A stretch of DNA of 64,000 nucleotides from Tenacibaculum sp. (lineage in GTDB: Bacteria > Bacteroidota > Bacteroidia > Flavobacteriales > Flavobacteriaceae): NCBI GenBank assembly GCA_022448525.1, contig JAKVCX010000001.1, positions 298,734-362,733 of the forward strand, read 5' to 3'. Below, in pieces: positions 37,089 through 48,235 of this stretch (position 1 is the first letter of the stretch; each line of letters starts with the position of its first letter). Made by a program: the position numbers and the translations under genes. The notes beneath the pieces are model-generated. The model worked only from the letters and a program-made list of their open reading frames with translations, ran no database searches and had not been told where the DNA came from.

Positions 37089-38003
37089 TTAATCTCTGAT
37101 AAGTGGTAATGTAGAACAACGTAATAATCCTTCTTGTTTTGCTATTTCAGCATACGGAACTTCCTCAACAGTAAATCCCTTTTCACGTAACCAAGTATTT
37201 AATCTAGTAAAGTTTCTTTCAGAGATAATAACATCCTCTGAAATTGAAAAAACATTACTATTCATATTGTACATTTCGTCTTTAGTAATTTCAAAGATAT
37301 TATCCTCTCCAAAATAGTCAACTAACCATTGATACTCCTTCTCTACTAAGAAACCATTCTTATGCAAAATAGCCATGTTTTTACCAATTGGTTGGAAACA
37401 ACAATCTAAATGAAGCGCATTCTCTTTAGGGTCCTCATTTGATTTTCTTAATTCAAAACTCTTAACTGTTTTTTCAGGAAATAATTCTTGTAAAGCTATT
37501 ACCGCGTCAGTATTTGTTCTTGCTGTAATATAATCAGCATAATCACTTCCAGAATAAGTACCAATAAAGATATAGTCATTCCAAGGCATTACATCTCCTC
37601 CTTCTACATGACATACCTCAGGTAACTCAATTACGTTATTAGGATTGATTTGAGAAACAACATGTTGTATTGCTTCATATTCTCTATTTCTATCTGGTAG
37701 GATATTCGCTTTCACTAACTTGTCATCAATCACGAAAGCTATATCTCTTGAAAATATTTGATTATAATCTTCGATAACTTCAGGTCTGAACACCTGAACA
37801 TCATACTTTTTAAAAACTTCAGCCACGGCCTCCATTTCAGCAATCATATCTTTTTCTGTCGGATATGTTCCAGCAATGACATGTTGCTTGCTTTTTGGAT
37901 CATAACAATCTTCTACTTTTGGTATTGGACCATTGCTTACAGCTGTTCCTAAAACTACTGCTCTTAATCTTGAAGTTTCGTTTTTTACGTTGAGTTGTAA
38001 CAT
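37089..38003 (-). CDS. Arginine deiminase/DDAH-family hydrolase
   Basis: 304 residues of the guanidino-group-modifying (pentein) superfamily. Catalytic features: an acidic pair (SRDIAFVIDD), HVEGGDVM, a His in HLDCCFQP, and the nucleophile Cys near the C-terminus (LRCSTLPLIRD). It probably hydrolyses arginine, methylarginine or a related amidine in the cytoplasm; the exact substrate cannot be decided. It lies downstream of gltA but is separated from it by a terminator. Confidence 0.87.
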   Translation of the reverse strand: MLQLNVKNETSRLRAVVLGTAVSNGPIPKVEDCYDPKSKQHVIAGTYPTEKDMIAEMEAVAEVFKKYDVQVFRPEVIEDYNQIFSRDIAFVIDDKLVKANILPDRNREYEAIQHVVSQINPNNVIELPEVCHVEGGDVMPWNDYIFIGTYSGSDYADYITARTNTDAVIALQELFPEKTVKSFELRKSNEDPKENALHLDCCFQPIGKNMAILHKNGFLVEKEYQWLVDYFGEDNIFEITKDEMYNMNSNVFSISEDVIISERNFTRLNTWLREKGFTVEEVPYAEIAKQEGLLRCSTLPLIRD

Positions 38004-38008
38004 ATATC

Positions 38009-38048
38009 AAAAAAAATGTCATTCTGAAATGATTATCAGAATGACATT
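38009..38048 (-). terminator. Terminator of gltA
   Basis: Perfect 13-bp stem AATGTCATTCTGA / TCAGAATGACATT with an 8-base loop, followed on the minus strand by a T-run. Confidence 0.88.
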
Positions 38049-38066
38049 GTATAATTTAAAGGTTGT

Positions 38067-39353
38067 TTATCTTTTGCTAATTTCCACGAAAGGGCGATAA
38101 TTTTCACCTGTATAAACTTGACGTGGACGACCAATTGGTTCTTTACGTAAACGCATTTCTCTCCACTGAGAAATCCATCCTGGTAAACGACCTAATGCAA
38201 ACATTACTGTAAACATTTCCACTGGAATACCCATTGCTCTATAAATGATTCCAGAATAGAAATCTACATTTGGATATAATTTTCTTTTCACGAAGTAGTC
38301 GTCGCTTAAAGCTTCTTGCTCTAATCCTTTCGCTACATCTAAAATTGGATCATTTACTCCTAAGTCATTTAAAACTTCGTCAGCCGCTACTTTAATGATT
38401 TTTGCACGAGGATCAAAGTTTTTATAAACTCTATGTCCGAATCCCATTAAACGGAAAGGATCTTCTTTATCCTTTGCTTTCCCCATGTATTTTTTAGTAT
38501 CTCCACCATCTTCTTTGATAGCTTCTAACATTTCTAATACTGCTTGATTTGCTCCACCGTGTAAAGGTCCCCAAAGTGCAGAAATACCTGCAGAAAGAGA
38601 TGGGAATAAACCTGCATGAGAAGAACCTACAATTCTAACTGTTGATGTAGAACAGTTTTGTTCATGATCAGCATGTAAAATTAATAGTTTATCTAAAGCA
38701 TTTACTAAAATTGGGTTTTGTTCGTATTCTTCGTTTGGTTTTTTAAACATCATGTGTAAAACATTCTCCACATAACCTAATTTTCTAGAACCATAGTCTA
38801 GAGGTAAACCTTGTTTTTTACGCATTGTCCAAGCTACTAAAACTGGGAATTTACCCATTATTTTAACGATAGCATTGTACATATCTTCCTCTGAATCAAT
38901 ATTGACCGAACCAGGATTGAATGCAGTTAACGCAGAAGTTAAAGAAGATAAAACTCCCATAGGGTGAGCATTTTTTGGGAATGCATCAATTATCTTTTTA
39001 ATATCGTCATCAACTATTGCGTTATCTAAAATATCATTATAAAATTTATCTAATTGCTCCTGAGTTGGTAATTCACCAAAAATTAATAAGTATGCAACTT
39101 CAAGAAAATCCGCTTTTTCGGCTAATTCTTCAATAGAATAACCACGGTAGCGTAACACACCTTCTTCACCATTTAAAAATGTAATAGCACTTTGGCAAGA
39201 ACCGGTGTTTTTAAATCCTGGGTCTATCGTAATAACACCTCCCGTTGCTCCTCTTAACGTTTTAACATCTATTGCAACTTCATTTTCCGTCCCTTTTACT
39301 AAAGGAAACTCATACGTATTTTCGCCAATTTGTAGTTTCGCTATTTCTGACAT
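38067..39353 (-). CDS. gltA: Citrate synthase
   Basis: 428 residues, type II (hexameric) size. It condenses oxaloacetate and acetyl-CoA as the entry to the TCA cycle. Catalytic blocks: LHADHEQNCSTSTVR (first His), LWGPLHGGANQAVLEM (second His), GFGHRVYKNFDPRA (third His with Arg) and GRLPGWISQW near the C-terminus. It follows eno on the same strand, after a terminator. A degenerate -7 (TATCTTCG) lies about 40 bp upstream. Confidence 0.97.
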   Translation of the reverse strand: MSEIAKLQIGENTYEFPLVKGTENEVAIDVKTLRGATGGVITIDPGFKNTGSCQSAITFLNGEEGVLRYRGYSIEELAEKADFLEVAYLLIFGELPTQEQLDKFYNDILDNAIVDDDIKKIIDAFPKNAHPMGVLSSLTSALTAFNPGSVNIDSEEDMYNAIVKIMGKFPVLVAWTMRKKQGLPLDYGSRKLGYVENVLHMMFKKPNEEYEQNPILVNALDKLLILHADHEQNCSTSTVRIVGSSHAGLFPSLSAGISALWGPLHGGANQAVLEMLEAIKEDGGDTKKYMGKAKDKEDPFRLMGFGHRVYKNFDPRAKIIKVAADEVLNDLGVNDPILDVAKGLEQEALSDDYFVKRKLYPNVDFYSGIIYRAMGIPVEMFTVMFALGRLPGWISQWREMRLRKEPIGRPRQVYTGENYRPFVEISKR

Positions 39354-39504
39354 TATTTAATTTGTTTTTTGTGAAATTTAAATGATGCACGAAGATACCA
39401 TTTTTTAAAAGATTTTGAAAATGTTGTTTAACAGATTTGTATTAAAAAAATTTCAATAATTCATTACGTTTCTTTATGGATTTAAACAACCTCCTTCAAA
39501 ACAT

Positions 39505-39532
39505 AAAAAAATCCCGGATGACCGGGATTTTT
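39505..39532 (-). terminator. Terminator of eno
   Basis: AAAAATCCCGG, loop ATGA, CCGGGATTTTT, directly downstream of eno. Confidence 0.9.
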
Positions 39533-39554
39533 AATTACATATATCTATTTAAAG

Positions 39555-40847
<1,293 letters not shown>

Positions 40848-40944
40848 CTATTTTTTAATTTGGTTGTAGCTAATTTACAAATGCTACTGTTTTAAAGTTA
40901 GATTTTTAGATAATTTCTACGAAATCGTTTTCAACTTATGAATT

Positions 40945-42051
40945 CTATTTTGCAGATTTAATGTTTTCAATAAATTGATCGAACAAGTACTCAGAATCAT
41001 GTGGTCCAGGACTTGCTTCCGGGTGATACTGCACTGAAAACACATTTTTACTCTTCATTTTAATCCCTGCTACTGTGTTATCATTTAAATGTACATGCGT
41101 AATTTCAACATCACCATGTGCTTCTGTCTCTTCTCTATTAATTGCAAAACCATGATTTTGAGAAGTAATCTCACCTTTACCTGTAACTAGGTTTTTAACT
41201 GGGTGATTAATCCCTCTATGACCGTTGTGCATTTTGTATGTAGAAATGCCATTAGCTAAGGCAATAACTTGGTGACCTAAACAGATTCCGAACAATGGTA
41301 AATCTCTTTTGATGATTTCTTTGGCTAATTCTTGTGCCTCAGTTAAAGGTTCCGGATCTCCAGGTCCATTAGAGATGAAATAACCATCCGGCCCCCAAGA
41401 CTCCAGGTCCTCAAACTTTGAGTTATATGGATATACTTTAATATAAGCATCTCTTTTTGCAAGGTTTCTCAAGATATTTTTCTTAATTCCGATATCCAAA
41501 GCTGCAATTTTAAATGTTGCATTTTCATCTCCTACAAAATATGGTTCTTTAGTAGAAACCTGGGAAGCCAACTCTAAACCTTCCATGTTTGGAATATCTG
41601 CTAATTGCTTCTTCAATTCTTCTACATTATCTGTTTCTGTAGTTATGATTGCATTCATTGCTCCATTTTCTCTGATATAAGAAACAAGAGCTCTTGTGTC
41701 AACATCTGAAATAGCTACTAAATTATGCTTCTCAAACCAGTCTTTTAAATTACCATCTGAATCCACGCGAGAATGCTCGAAGCTAAAATTTCTACAAATC
41801 AAACCTGAAATCTTGATTCCTTCAGATTCAACCTCTTCTTTGTTCACTCCATAATTACCAATGTGTGCGTTAGTTGCAACCATTAGCTGACCATAATATG
41901 AAGGATCAGTAAAAATTTCTTGGTAACCAGTCATCCCAGTATTGAAGCAAATCTCTCCTGTAACAGTACCTTCAATTCCAACAGATTTACCATAGAAAAC
42001 CGTACCGTCTGCAAGTAAAACTAGTGCTTTTTTTCGTGTTGTGTATTTCAT
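40945..42051 (-). CDS. carA: Carbamoyl-phosphate synthase small (glutaminase) subunit
   Basis: 368 residues. Class I glutamine amidotransferase subunit: nucleophile Cys in GICLGHQVIALANG and the His-Glu pair in VQYHPEASPGPHDSE. It releases ammonia from glutamine for the CarB synthase, feeding arginine and pyrimidine synthesis. carB is not in the window. It lies downstream of rplQ but behind a terminator. Confidence 0.97.
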   Translation of the reverse strand: MKYTTRKKALVLLADGTVFYGKSVGIEGTVTGEICFNTGMTGYQEIFTDPSYYGQLMVATNAHIGNYGVNKEEVESEGIKISGLICRNFSFEHSRVDSDGNLKDWFEKHNLVAISDVDTRALVSYIRENGAMNAIITTETDNVEELKKQLADIPNMEGLELASQVSTKEPYFVGDENATFKIAALDIGIKKNILRNLAKRDAYIKVYPYNSKFEDLESWGPDGYFISNGPGDPEPLTEAQELAKEIIKRDLPLFGICLGHQVIALANGISTYKMHNGHRGINHPVKNLVTGKGEITSQNHGFAINREETEAHGDVEITHVHLNDNTVAGIKMKSKNVFSVQYHPEASPGPHDSEYLFDQFIENIKSAK

Positions 42052-42170
42052 TAGTTTGTTGTGTATTTGTTAATTTTAAACTGATAAGACTACTATAAAT
42101 CAAAACTTTAACGAAAAAATTAAAATATAGTACTCACCGTGTTTTAAAAAATTTGTCAAAAATAGCTTAA

Positions 42171-42206
42171 AAAAAAAGGATAAACTAAATTGTTTATCCT
42201 TTTTTA
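42171..42206 (-). terminator. Terminator of the alpha operon
   Basis: Stem AAAAAAAGGATAAAC / GTTTATCCTTTTTT around TAAATT; on the minus strand it closes the ribosomal cluster after rplQ. Confidence 0.9.
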
Positions 42207-42225
42207 TACTTTATAGAACTGTCAT

Positions 42226-42723
42226 CTATTCTTCTTCTTGTGAAGCTTCAACATCAGCTACAGGTGCAGCAGCTTTAGCAGCTCCACCACGACGGCTACG
42301 ACGAGTAGTCTTCTTAGCCTTCTTACCGTTTGGATTGTATAATTCGTTGTAGTCAACTAATTCAACCATTGCCATTGGAGCGTTATCTCCTTGACGATTT
42401 CCTAATTTGATGATACGAACGTAACCACCTGGTCTGTCAGCAATCTTTACAGAAATTTCTTTGAATAACTCAGAAACTGCATATTTGTTACGTAAGTAAC
42501 TAAACACTACACGACGGTTGTGCATGTTTTTCTCTTCTGTAGTGTTATTCTCAGCTTTAGCTTTTGTAATTAACGGCTCTACAAACTTACGTAAGGCTTT
42601 CGCTTTAGCTTCTGTAGTGTTAATACGCTTGTGCTCGATTAAAGAACAAGCCATGTTAGCTAACATAGACTTTCTATGTGCTGTTTTTCTACCTAAATGG
42701 TTTACTTTTTTACCGTGTCTCAT
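42226..42723 (-). CDS. rplQ: 50S ribosomal protein L17
   Basis: 165 residues; the core of about 120 ([30 protein letters not shown] block; [19 protein letters not shown]) is followed by a ~40-residue tail rich in Lys, Ala and Glu that is common in Bacteroidota L17. It sits at the 50S exit-tunnel side. It is last in the alpha genes, with a structured leader directly upstream and a terminator downstream. Confidence 0.97.
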   Translation of the reverse strand: MRHGKKVNHLGRKTAHRKSMLANMACSLIEHKRINTTEAKAKALRKFVEPLITKAKAENNTTEEKNMHNRRVVFSYLRNKYAVSELFKEISVKIADRPGGYVRIIKLGNRQGDNAPMAMVELVDYNELYNPNGKKAKKTTRRSRRGGAAKAAAPVADVEASQEEE

Positions 42724-42741
42724 GACGTTTAAGTTTTAGAC

Positions 42742-42784
42742 TATCATCTTGCTCTACCCACTCTTGGGGAGCAAAACTATGATA
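42742..42784 (-). ncRNA. Candidate structured leader of rplQ
   Basis: In the 75-bp rpoA-rplQ gap three nested helices line up: TATCAT/ATGATA (42742-42747 with 42779-42784), TTGCTC/GAGCAA (42749-42754 with 42769-42774) and CCC/GGG (42757-42759 with 42766-42768). It ends about 19 bases before the rplQ ATG on the minus strand. No U-run follows, so translational control by L17 or another r-protein is more likely than termination. Confidence 0.5.
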
Positions 42785-42798
42785 ACCTAGTTAAAATA

Positions 42799-43791
42799 TT
42801 AATCTCTATCTAATTTGTATTTTGTTAAGTCCATTCCGAAACTTAAGCCTTTATTGTTCACTAACTCTTCTAATTCAGTTAATGATTTTTTACCAAAGTT
42901 TCTAAACTTCATTAAATCACCTTTGTTAAAAGAAACTAAGTCTCCTAACGTATCTACTTCTGCAGCTTTTAAACAGTTTAAAGCACGAACTGATAAATCC
43001 ATATCAACTAATTTCGTCTTTAATAACTGTCTCATATGTAATGATTCTTCATCATATGATTCAGTCTGAGCGATTTCATCAGCCTCTAAAGTAATTCTCT
43101 CATCTGAGAATAACATGAAGTGGTGAATTAAAATCTTAGCTGCTTCCGTTAATGCATCTTTAGGATTGATTGAACCATCAGTATCAATATCAAATACTAA
43201 CTTTTCGTAGTCAGTCTTTTGCTCAACACGGAAGTTCTCTACTGCATACTTTACATTTTTAATTGGTGTAAAGATTGAATCAGTAAAAATCGTTCCTAAC
43301 GGTGCACCTGATTTTTTATTTTCTTCAGCTGGTACAAAACCTCTACCTTTTTCTATGGTAATCTCTGCATTAATCTTTACAGACTTATCCATATTACAGA
43401 TAACTAAATCTGGATTTAATACTTGGAATCCAGAAATGAACTTTTGTAAGTCTCCTGCAGTTAATTGCTCTTGACCTGAAATTGCAATAGTTACTGTTTC
43501 TCTATCAGACTCTTCGATTTGCTTCTTGAAACGAACTTGCTTTAAGTTCAAGATCATTTCAGTTACATCTTCTACAACACCAGTCATAGTTGAGAATTCA
43601 TGATCAACACCATCAATTCTTAAAGAAGTAATTGCAAATCCTTCTAAAGATGATAATAATACTCTACGTAAAGCATTACCAACAGTTAAACCAAAACCTG
43701 GTTCTAACGGTCTGAATTCGAATCTACCTTTAAAATCAGTAGATTCGATCATAATAACTTTATCGGGCTTTTGAAAATTTAAAATCGCCAT
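42799..43791 (-). CDS. rpoA: RNA polymerase alpha subunit
   Basis: 330 residues. N-terminal assembly domain ([40 protein letters not shown]) and C-terminal domain ([38 protein letters not shown]), which contacts activators and UP elements. Located between rpsD and rplQ as in most bacteria. A possible stem-loop lies in the 100-bp gap upstream. Confidence 0.98.
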   Translation of the reverse strand: MAILNFQKPDKVIMIESTDFKGRFEFRPLEPGFGLTVGNALRRVLLSSLEGFAITSLRIDGVDHEFSTMTGVVEDVTEMILNLKQVRFKKQIEESDRETVTIAISGQEQLTAGDLQKFISGFQVLNPDLVICNMDKSVKINAEITIEKGRGFVPAEENKKSGAPLGTIFTDSIFTPIKNVKYAVENFRVEQKTDYEKLVFDIDTDGSINPKDALTEAAKILIHHFMLFSDERITLEADEIAQTESYDEESLHMRQLLKTKLVDMDLSVRALNCLKAAEVDTLGDLVSFNKGDLMKFRNFGKKSLTELEELVNNKGLSFGMDLTKYKLDRD

Positions 43792-43818
43792 ATGTTTTGT
43801 TTCTTCGTTTTAATTGTT

Positions 43819-43874
43819 ATTTGGTTGCGCGGTTCATAAGTTTGAAGAAGTACGAACAAACCCTTTGGCCAAAT
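43819..43874 (-). ncRNA. Possible stem-loop in the rpoA leader
   Basis: Outer arms ATTTGG (43819-43824) and CCAAAT (43869-43874), inner arms GGTTC (43831-43835) and GAAC (43854-43857) in the rpsD-rpoA gap. The fit is weaker than at rplQ or rpsD. Confidence 0.25.
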
Positions 43875-43892
43875 ACCAATGTGATTAATTTA

Positions 43893-44498
43893 TTATTTAG
43901 AATATAATTCTACGATTAACTGCTCCTTAATGTTCTCAGGAATCTGTAATCTTTCTGGAGCTTTTACAAAAGTACCTGACTTTTGCTCAGCATTCCAAGT
44001 TAACCATTCGTAAACATTGCTATTAGAAGCTAATGCATTTTCGATAGCGTCTAATGATTTAGACTTCTCTCTAACTGCTATTACATCTCCAGCTTTTAAT
44101 CTGTATGATGGAATGTTTACAATCTCTCCGTTTACAGTGATGTGACGGTGAGAAACTAATTGACGAGCTGCTCTACGAGAAGTAGCAATTCCTAAACGGA
44201 AAACTGTATTATCTAAACGAGATTCACATAATTGTAATAAAACCTCACCTGTAATTCCACCTGAAGCCTGCGCTTTTTTAAATAAGTTACGGAATTGACG
44301 CTCTAAGATACCATAAGTATACTTAGCTTTTTGCTTTTCCATTAACTGAACTGCGTATTCAGATTTCTTACCTCTTCTCTTACCAACTCCGTGTTGTCCT
44401 GGAGGGTAATTTCTTTTTTCGAAGTTCTTATCATCTCCGAAAATTGCCTCGCCAAATTTACGAGCAATCTTAGTTTTTGGTCCTGTATATCTTGCCAT
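43893..44498 (-). CDS. rpsD: 30S ribosomal protein S4
   Basis: 201 residues. Begins [20 protein letters not shown]; no N-terminal zinc cysteines, so the zinc-free form. The S4 RNA-binding domain ([41 protein letters not shown]) is complete. S4 nucleates 30S assembly and in several bacteria represses its own operon; here a strong stem-loop is found just upstream. Confidence 0.98.
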   Translation of the reverse strand: MARYTGPKTKIARKFGEAIFGDDKNFEKRNYPPGQHGVGKRRGKKSEYAVQLMEKQKAKYTYGILERQFRNLFKKAQASGGITGEVLLQLCESRLDNTVFRLGIATSRRAARQLVSHRHITVNGEIVNIPSYRLKAGDVIAVREKSKSLDAIENALASNSNVYEWLTWNAEQKSGTFVKAPERLQIPENIKEQLIVELYSK

Positions 44499-44510
44499 TT
44501 CTATAAATTT

Positions 44511-44563
44511 AAGTAGGGATCGTGAATTAAGGCTAACTCCTTCGACAATCTTTTATCCTACTT
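44511..44563 (-). ncRNA. Candidate structured leader of rpsD
   Basis: In the 81-bp rpsK-rpsD gap the outer arms AAGTAGG (44511-44517) and CCTACTT (44557-44563) enclose a long imperfect inner helix: GATTGTCGAAGG faces CCTTAATTCACGATC on the minus strand. The stem ends about 12 bases before the rpsD start. A good candidate for an S4-binding autoregulatory RNA. Confidence 0.5.
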
Positions 44564-44579
44564 GGTTAAAAATTAATTA

Positions 44580-44966
44580 TTATACTCTTCTTCTTTTAGG
44601 TGGACGACATCCATTGTGAGGAATTGGTGTAACATCAATGATTTCTGTTACTTCGATTCCTGAGTTATGGATTGATCTGATAGCAGATTCTCTACCGTTA
44701 CCTGGTCCTTTAACATACACCTTTACCTTACGTAAACCAGCTTCTTTTGCAACTGAAGCACAGTTCTCTGCTGCTAATTGAGCAGCATAAGGAGTATTTT
44801 TCTTAGATCCTCTGAATCCCATTTTACCGGCAGATGACCAAGAAATTACGTCTCCTTTTTTGTTAGTTAAAGAGATGATGATGTTATTGAACGATGCTGT
44901 AATATGAGCCTCACCTGTAGACTCGATTACAACTTTACGTTTTTTTGTTACTTTCGATTTTGCCAT
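44580..44966 (-). CDS. rpsK: 30S ribosomal protein S11
   Basis: 128 residues. Core blocks [40 protein letters not shown] and [18 protein letters not shown]. It forms the platform of the 30S subunit near the mRNA exit. It lies 33 bp after rpsM in the same transcription direction. Confidence 0.98.
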   Translation of the reverse strand: MAKSKVTKKRKVVIESTGEAHITASFNNIIISLTNKKGDVISWSSAGKMGFRGSKKNTPYAAQLAAENCASVAKEAGLRKVKVYVKGPGNGRESAIRSIHNSGIEVTEIIDVTPIPHNGCRPPKRRRV

Positions 44967-44999
44967 GATTCTTTACTATTAGTAAAAATAATCTAACGA

Positions 45000-45365
45000 T
45001 TATTTTTTCTTGTTAGCTACAGTTTTTCTCTTACCTTTTCTAGTACGAGAGTTGTTTTTAGTTCTTTGTCCTCTTAAAGGTAATCCAAGTCTGTGACGGA
45101 TTCCTCTTTGACAACCGATATCCATTAAACGCTTAATGTTTAATTGAACCTCAGAACGTAATTCACCCTCAATAGTGTACGTACCAACTTGCTCACGAAT
45201 TGCTGCGATTTGATCATCGTTCCAATCTTGAACTTTAATGTTCTCGTCGATTTTAGCTTCAGCTAAAATATCTTTAGCTCTGCTTCTTCCTATACCAAAG
45301 ATGTATGTTAAAGCGATTACGCCTCTCTTATTCTTTGGAATATCTATACCTGCGATTCTTGCCAT
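45000..45365 (-). CDS. rpsM: 30S ribosomal protein S13
   Basis: 121 residues. [20 protein letters not shown] at the N-terminus and [20 protein letters not shown] near the C-terminus. Located in the 30S head, contacting tRNA in the P site and L5. Two bp downstream of rpmJ. Confidence 0.98.
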   Translation of the reverse strand: MARIAGIDIPKNKRGVIALTYIFGIGRSRAKDILAEAKIDENIKVQDWNDDQIAAIREQVGTYTIEGELRSEVQLNIKRLMDIGCQRGIRHRLGLPLRGQRTKNNSRTRKGKRKTVANKKK

Positions 45366-45367
45366 AA

Positions 45368-45484
45368 CTAACCTTGTCTTTGTTTAAATCTAGGATTCTT
45401 TTTATTTATAACATATAGTCTGCCTTTTCTGCGTACAATTTTACAGTCGGCACTTCTTTTCTTTAATGATGCTCTTACTTTCAT
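45368..45484 (-). CDS. rpmJ: 50S ribosomal protein L36
   Basis: 38 codons from the ATG at 45484 to TAG at 45368, below the length most gene finders report. It begins [20 protein letters not shown] and ends NPRFKQRQG. Only one Cys remains (residue 14) of the usual zinc-ribbon set, so this is the zinc-independent form. It lies between infA and rpsM, as in other bacteria. Confidence 0.95.
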   Translation of the reverse strand: MKVRASLKKRSADCKIVRRKGRLYVINKKNPRFKQRQG

Positions 45485-45495
45485 CAGTGTGTTTT

Positions 45496-45711
45496 TTAAT
45501 ATCTGTAAGTAATTCTTGCTTTAGTCAAATCATATGGGCTCATTTCTAACTTTACCTTATCTCCAGGTAAAAGTTTGATATAGTGCATACGCATTTTTCC
45601 AGAAATGTGCGCCGTAACAATATGTCCGTTTTCTAATTCTACACGAAACATTGCATTTGATAATGCTTCTGTTATAGTTCCATCTTGTTGAATTGCTGGT
45701 TGCTTAGCCAT
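45496..45711 (-). CDS. infA: Translation initiation factor IF-1
   Basis: 71 residues, an OB-fold protein that occupies the ribosomal A site during initiation. Typical pieces: [39 protein letters not shown] and [12 protein letters not shown]. Placed between secY and rpmJ, one bp after secY. Confidence 0.97.
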   Translation of the reverse strand: MAKQPAIQQDGTITEALSNAMFRVELENGHIVTAHISGKMRMHYIKLLPGDKVKLEMSPYDLTKARITYRY

Positions 45712-45712
45712 A

Positions 45713-47038
45713 TTATTTTAATGATTTTCTATTAGTGTTACCTGTTTTCATTAAACCATCGTAACGACTGTTTAATAAATACGAATTAATTTGTTGAATA
45801 GTGTCAATTGCTACACCTACCATAATAATTAATGAAGTACCTCCGTAGAACAATGCCCAACTCTGAGTTACTCCAAACTGAACGATAATAGCTGGTAAAA
45901 TAGATAATGCAGCTAAAAATAAAGATCCAGGGAAAGTAATTTTAGATAAAACTGAATCTAAGTGATTTGCAGTTTCTTCACCCGGCTTGTAACCTGGTAC
46001 AAAACCACTACTTCTTTTAAGATCTTCCGCCATTTTATTTGTAGGAATTGTAATTGCAGTATAGAAGTAACTAAAAATGATAATTAAAACTGCAAATATC
46101 AAGTTGTACCATAATCCATTAATATCTGTTAATTTAACTAATGCTGGAAACTTCTGACCTAAAGTCATCGGTACGAACATAATTGCCTGAGCAAAAATGA
46201 TTGGCATTACACCAGCAGCATTTAATTTTAATGGAATGTATTGTCTTGCTCCTTCAACATCTTTAATGTTTGAAATTGCCGTTCTTCTAGCATATTGAAC
46301 TGCTACTTTACGAACCGCAGTTACTAGTAACACTGTTAATAATATTACAACAAACCATACTAAAACTTCAATTAAAATCATCATTATTCCACCACCTCCA
46401 GCGTTTGTAGTTTTTGCAATAAACTCTTGCAAAAATGCAGCTGGGAAATTAGCGATGATACCTACTGTAATTAATAAAGAAATACCATTACCAACTCCTT
46501 TGTCAGTAATTCTTTCTCCTAACCACATTGCAAAAATTGTTCCTGCAGTAAGTAGAATCATAGATGAAACCCAAAACGTAGCACCACCTACTAAGAAAGC
46601 AGATTCTGGTAAACCGAATTGAGTTTTAATTGCTGTGATATAAGTTGGTCCTTGAACTAATGTAATTAAAATCGTTAACCAACGTGTAATTTGTGTAATT
46701 TTCTTACGTCCACTCTCTCCATCTTTTTGAAGTTTCTGTAAATAAGGAATAGCAATTCCCATTAACTGAACTACAATAGATGCAGAAATGTAAGGCATAA
46801 TTCCTAAAGCCATAACAGATGCTCTAGCGAATGCCCCACCTGTAAATGCATTTAATAAACCTAAGAGTCCACCTCCGGCTTGATCTTTAAGTGCTGCTAA
46901 TTGAGTTGGATCAATTCCTGGTAATGGAACTGCTGCCATAAATCGATAAACAGCGATTAAACCTACCGTTAAAAGTAATTTATCTTTTAACTCTTCTATT
47001 TTGAAAATGTCTCTTAAAGTATTTATAAAATTCATCAT
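45713..47038 (-). CDS. secY: Protein translocase subunit SecY
   Basis: 441 residues with ten membrane helices. Central pore-forming subunit of the SecYEG channel in the inner membrane. Landmarks: [17 protein letters not shown] in the first segment, [15 protein letters not shown], and [20 protein letters not shown]. Usual place between rplO and infA; adk and map, found here in some other phyla, are absent. Confidence 0.98.
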   Translation of the reverse strand: MMNFINTLRDIFKIEELKDKLLLTVGLIAVYRFMAAVPLPGIDPTQLAALKDQAGGGLLGLLNAFTGGAFARASVMALGIMPYISASIVVQLMGIAIPYLQKLQKDGESGRKKITQITRWLTILITLVQGPTYITAIKTQFGLPESAFLVGGATFWVSSMILLTAGTIFAMWLGERITDKGVGNGISLLITVGIIANFPAAFLQEFIAKTTNAGGGGIMMILIEVLVWFVVILLTVLLVTAVRKVAVQYARRTAISNIKDVEGARQYIPLKLNAAGVMPIIFAQAIMFVPMTLGQKFPALVKLTDINGLWYNLIFAVLIIIFSYFYTAITIPTNKMAEDLKRSSGFVPGYKPGEETANHLDSVLSKITFPGSLFLAALSILPAIIVQFGVTQSWALFYGGTSLIIMVGVAIDTIQQINSYLLNSRYDGLMKTGNTNRKSLK

Positions 47039-47045
47039 TTACAGT

Positions 47046-47495
47046 TTATAAAGTTACCGCTTCACCTCCAGCTGCTTCGATAGCCGCTTTTGCTGTTGCT
47101 GTAAATTTGTGTACAGTTATATTTAATTTAGCTTTCAATTCACCACGTCCTAAGATCTTTACAAGTTCGTTTTTACGTGCTAATCTATTTTCCACTAAAA
47201 CGTCCATAGTAACTGTATCAGTAATTCTACCGTTATCAACTAACTCTTGTAATTTATCTAAGTTGATTCCAACATATTCCTTACGGTTGATGTTAGTAAA
47301 TCCAAACTTAGGCACACGTCTTTGAAGTGGCATTTGCCCTCCTTCGAATCCGATTTTACGCGAGTAACCTGAACGAGATTTAGCTCCTTTATGTCCTCTT
47401 GTAGAGGTACCACCATGACCTGATCCTTCACCACGAGCAATTCTCTTCCCGCTTTTTGTAGATCCAGCTGCTGGTTTTAAGTTATGTAAACCCAT
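47046..47495 (-). CDS. rplO: 50S ribosomal protein L15
   Basis: 149 residues. The Gly/Lys/Arg-rich N-terminal arm (GSGHGGTSTRGHKGAKSRSG) penetrates 23S rRNA; the globular C-terminal part has ITVHKFTATAKAAIEAAGG. Between rpmD and secY. Confidence 0.97.
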   Translation of the reverse strand: MGLHNLKPAAGSTKSGKRIARGEGSGHGGTSTRGHKGAKSRSGYSRKIGFEGGQMPLQRRVPKFGFTNINRKEYVGINLDKLQELVDNGRITDTVTMDVLVENRLARKNELVKILGRGELKAKLNITVHKFTATAKAAIEAAGGEAVTL

Positions 47496-47508
47496 GTTTA
47501 TTATCTTC

Positions 47509-47691
47509 TTATTTAATTTCTTCTACAGAAACTAAGTGTTGAACTTTATTTACCATCCCCAAAATTGTAGCTGTTGCATCGTGCTCTACAGTTTGGTTCA
47601 TTCTACGTAATCCTAACGCCTCTAACGTTCTCTTTTGATTTTTAAGGCGACCGATTTGACTTTTTACTTGTGTAACTCTAATTTTACTCAT
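47509..47691 (-). CDS. rpmD: 50S ribosomal protein L30
   Basis: 60 residues, standard size: KIRVTQVKSQIGRLKNQKRT and LGLRRMNQTVEHDATATILG. Small 23S-binding protein. Between rpsE and rplO with 11-13 bp spacers. Confidence 0.96.
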   Translation of the reverse strand: MSKIRVTQVKSQIGRLKNQKRTLEALGLRRMNQTVEHDATATILGMVNKVQHLVSVEEIK

Positions 47692-47702
47692 CGTCTTAAA
47701 TT

Positions 47703-48224
47703 TTATCCGTTAAAAACTTTCTCTAATGAGATACCTCTTTGTCTTGCAATAGTTTCAGCGCTACGTAATTGTAATAATGCGTCGAAAGTTGCTTTTACCA
47801 CGTTATGTGGGTTAGAAGATCCTTGAGACTTAGATAATACGTCATGTACTCCTACAGATTCTAATACGGCACGTACAGCACCACCTGCGATAACTCCGGT
47901 ACCATTTGAAGCTGGCTTAACAAAAACCTTTGCTCCTCCGAATTTACCTTTTTGCTCGTGAGGTAATGTTCCGTTTAAAAGTGGAATACGAACTAAGTTT
48001 TTCTTTGCATCTTCAACCGCTTTTGCAATTGCAGAAGAAACATCCTTAGACTTCCCTAATCCATGTCCAACAACTCCGTTACCATCACCTACTACTACGA
48101 TAGCAGAAAAACCAAATGCTCTACCTCCTTTAGTAACTTTAGTAACACGTTGAACACCTACTAATCTGTCAACAAGCTCTAATCCGCTTGGTTTTACTCT
48201 TTCTACGTTTTTATATCCTAACAT
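47703..48224 (-). CDS. rpsE: 30S ribosomal protein S5
   Basis: 173 residues. RNA-binding N-terminal domain ([40 protein letters not shown]) and C-terminal fold ([19 protein letters not shown]). Works in decoding accuracy and mRNA unwinding at the 30S entry. Confidence 0.98.
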   Translation of the reverse strand: MLGYKNVERVKPSGLELVDRLVGVQRVTKVTKGGRAFGFSAIVVVGDGNGVVGHGLGKSKDVSSAIAKAVEDAKKNLVRIPLLNGTLPHEQKGKFGGAKVFVKPASNGTGVIAGGAVRAVLESVGVHDVLSKSQGSSNPHNVVKATFDALLQLRSAETIARQRGISLEKVFNG

Positions 48225-48235
48225 AATATAATTTC

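Noticed and set aside
45713..47038. Expected adk or map next to secY
   Set aside because: Absent, but this is normal gene order for Bacteroidota, so not reported as a loss.
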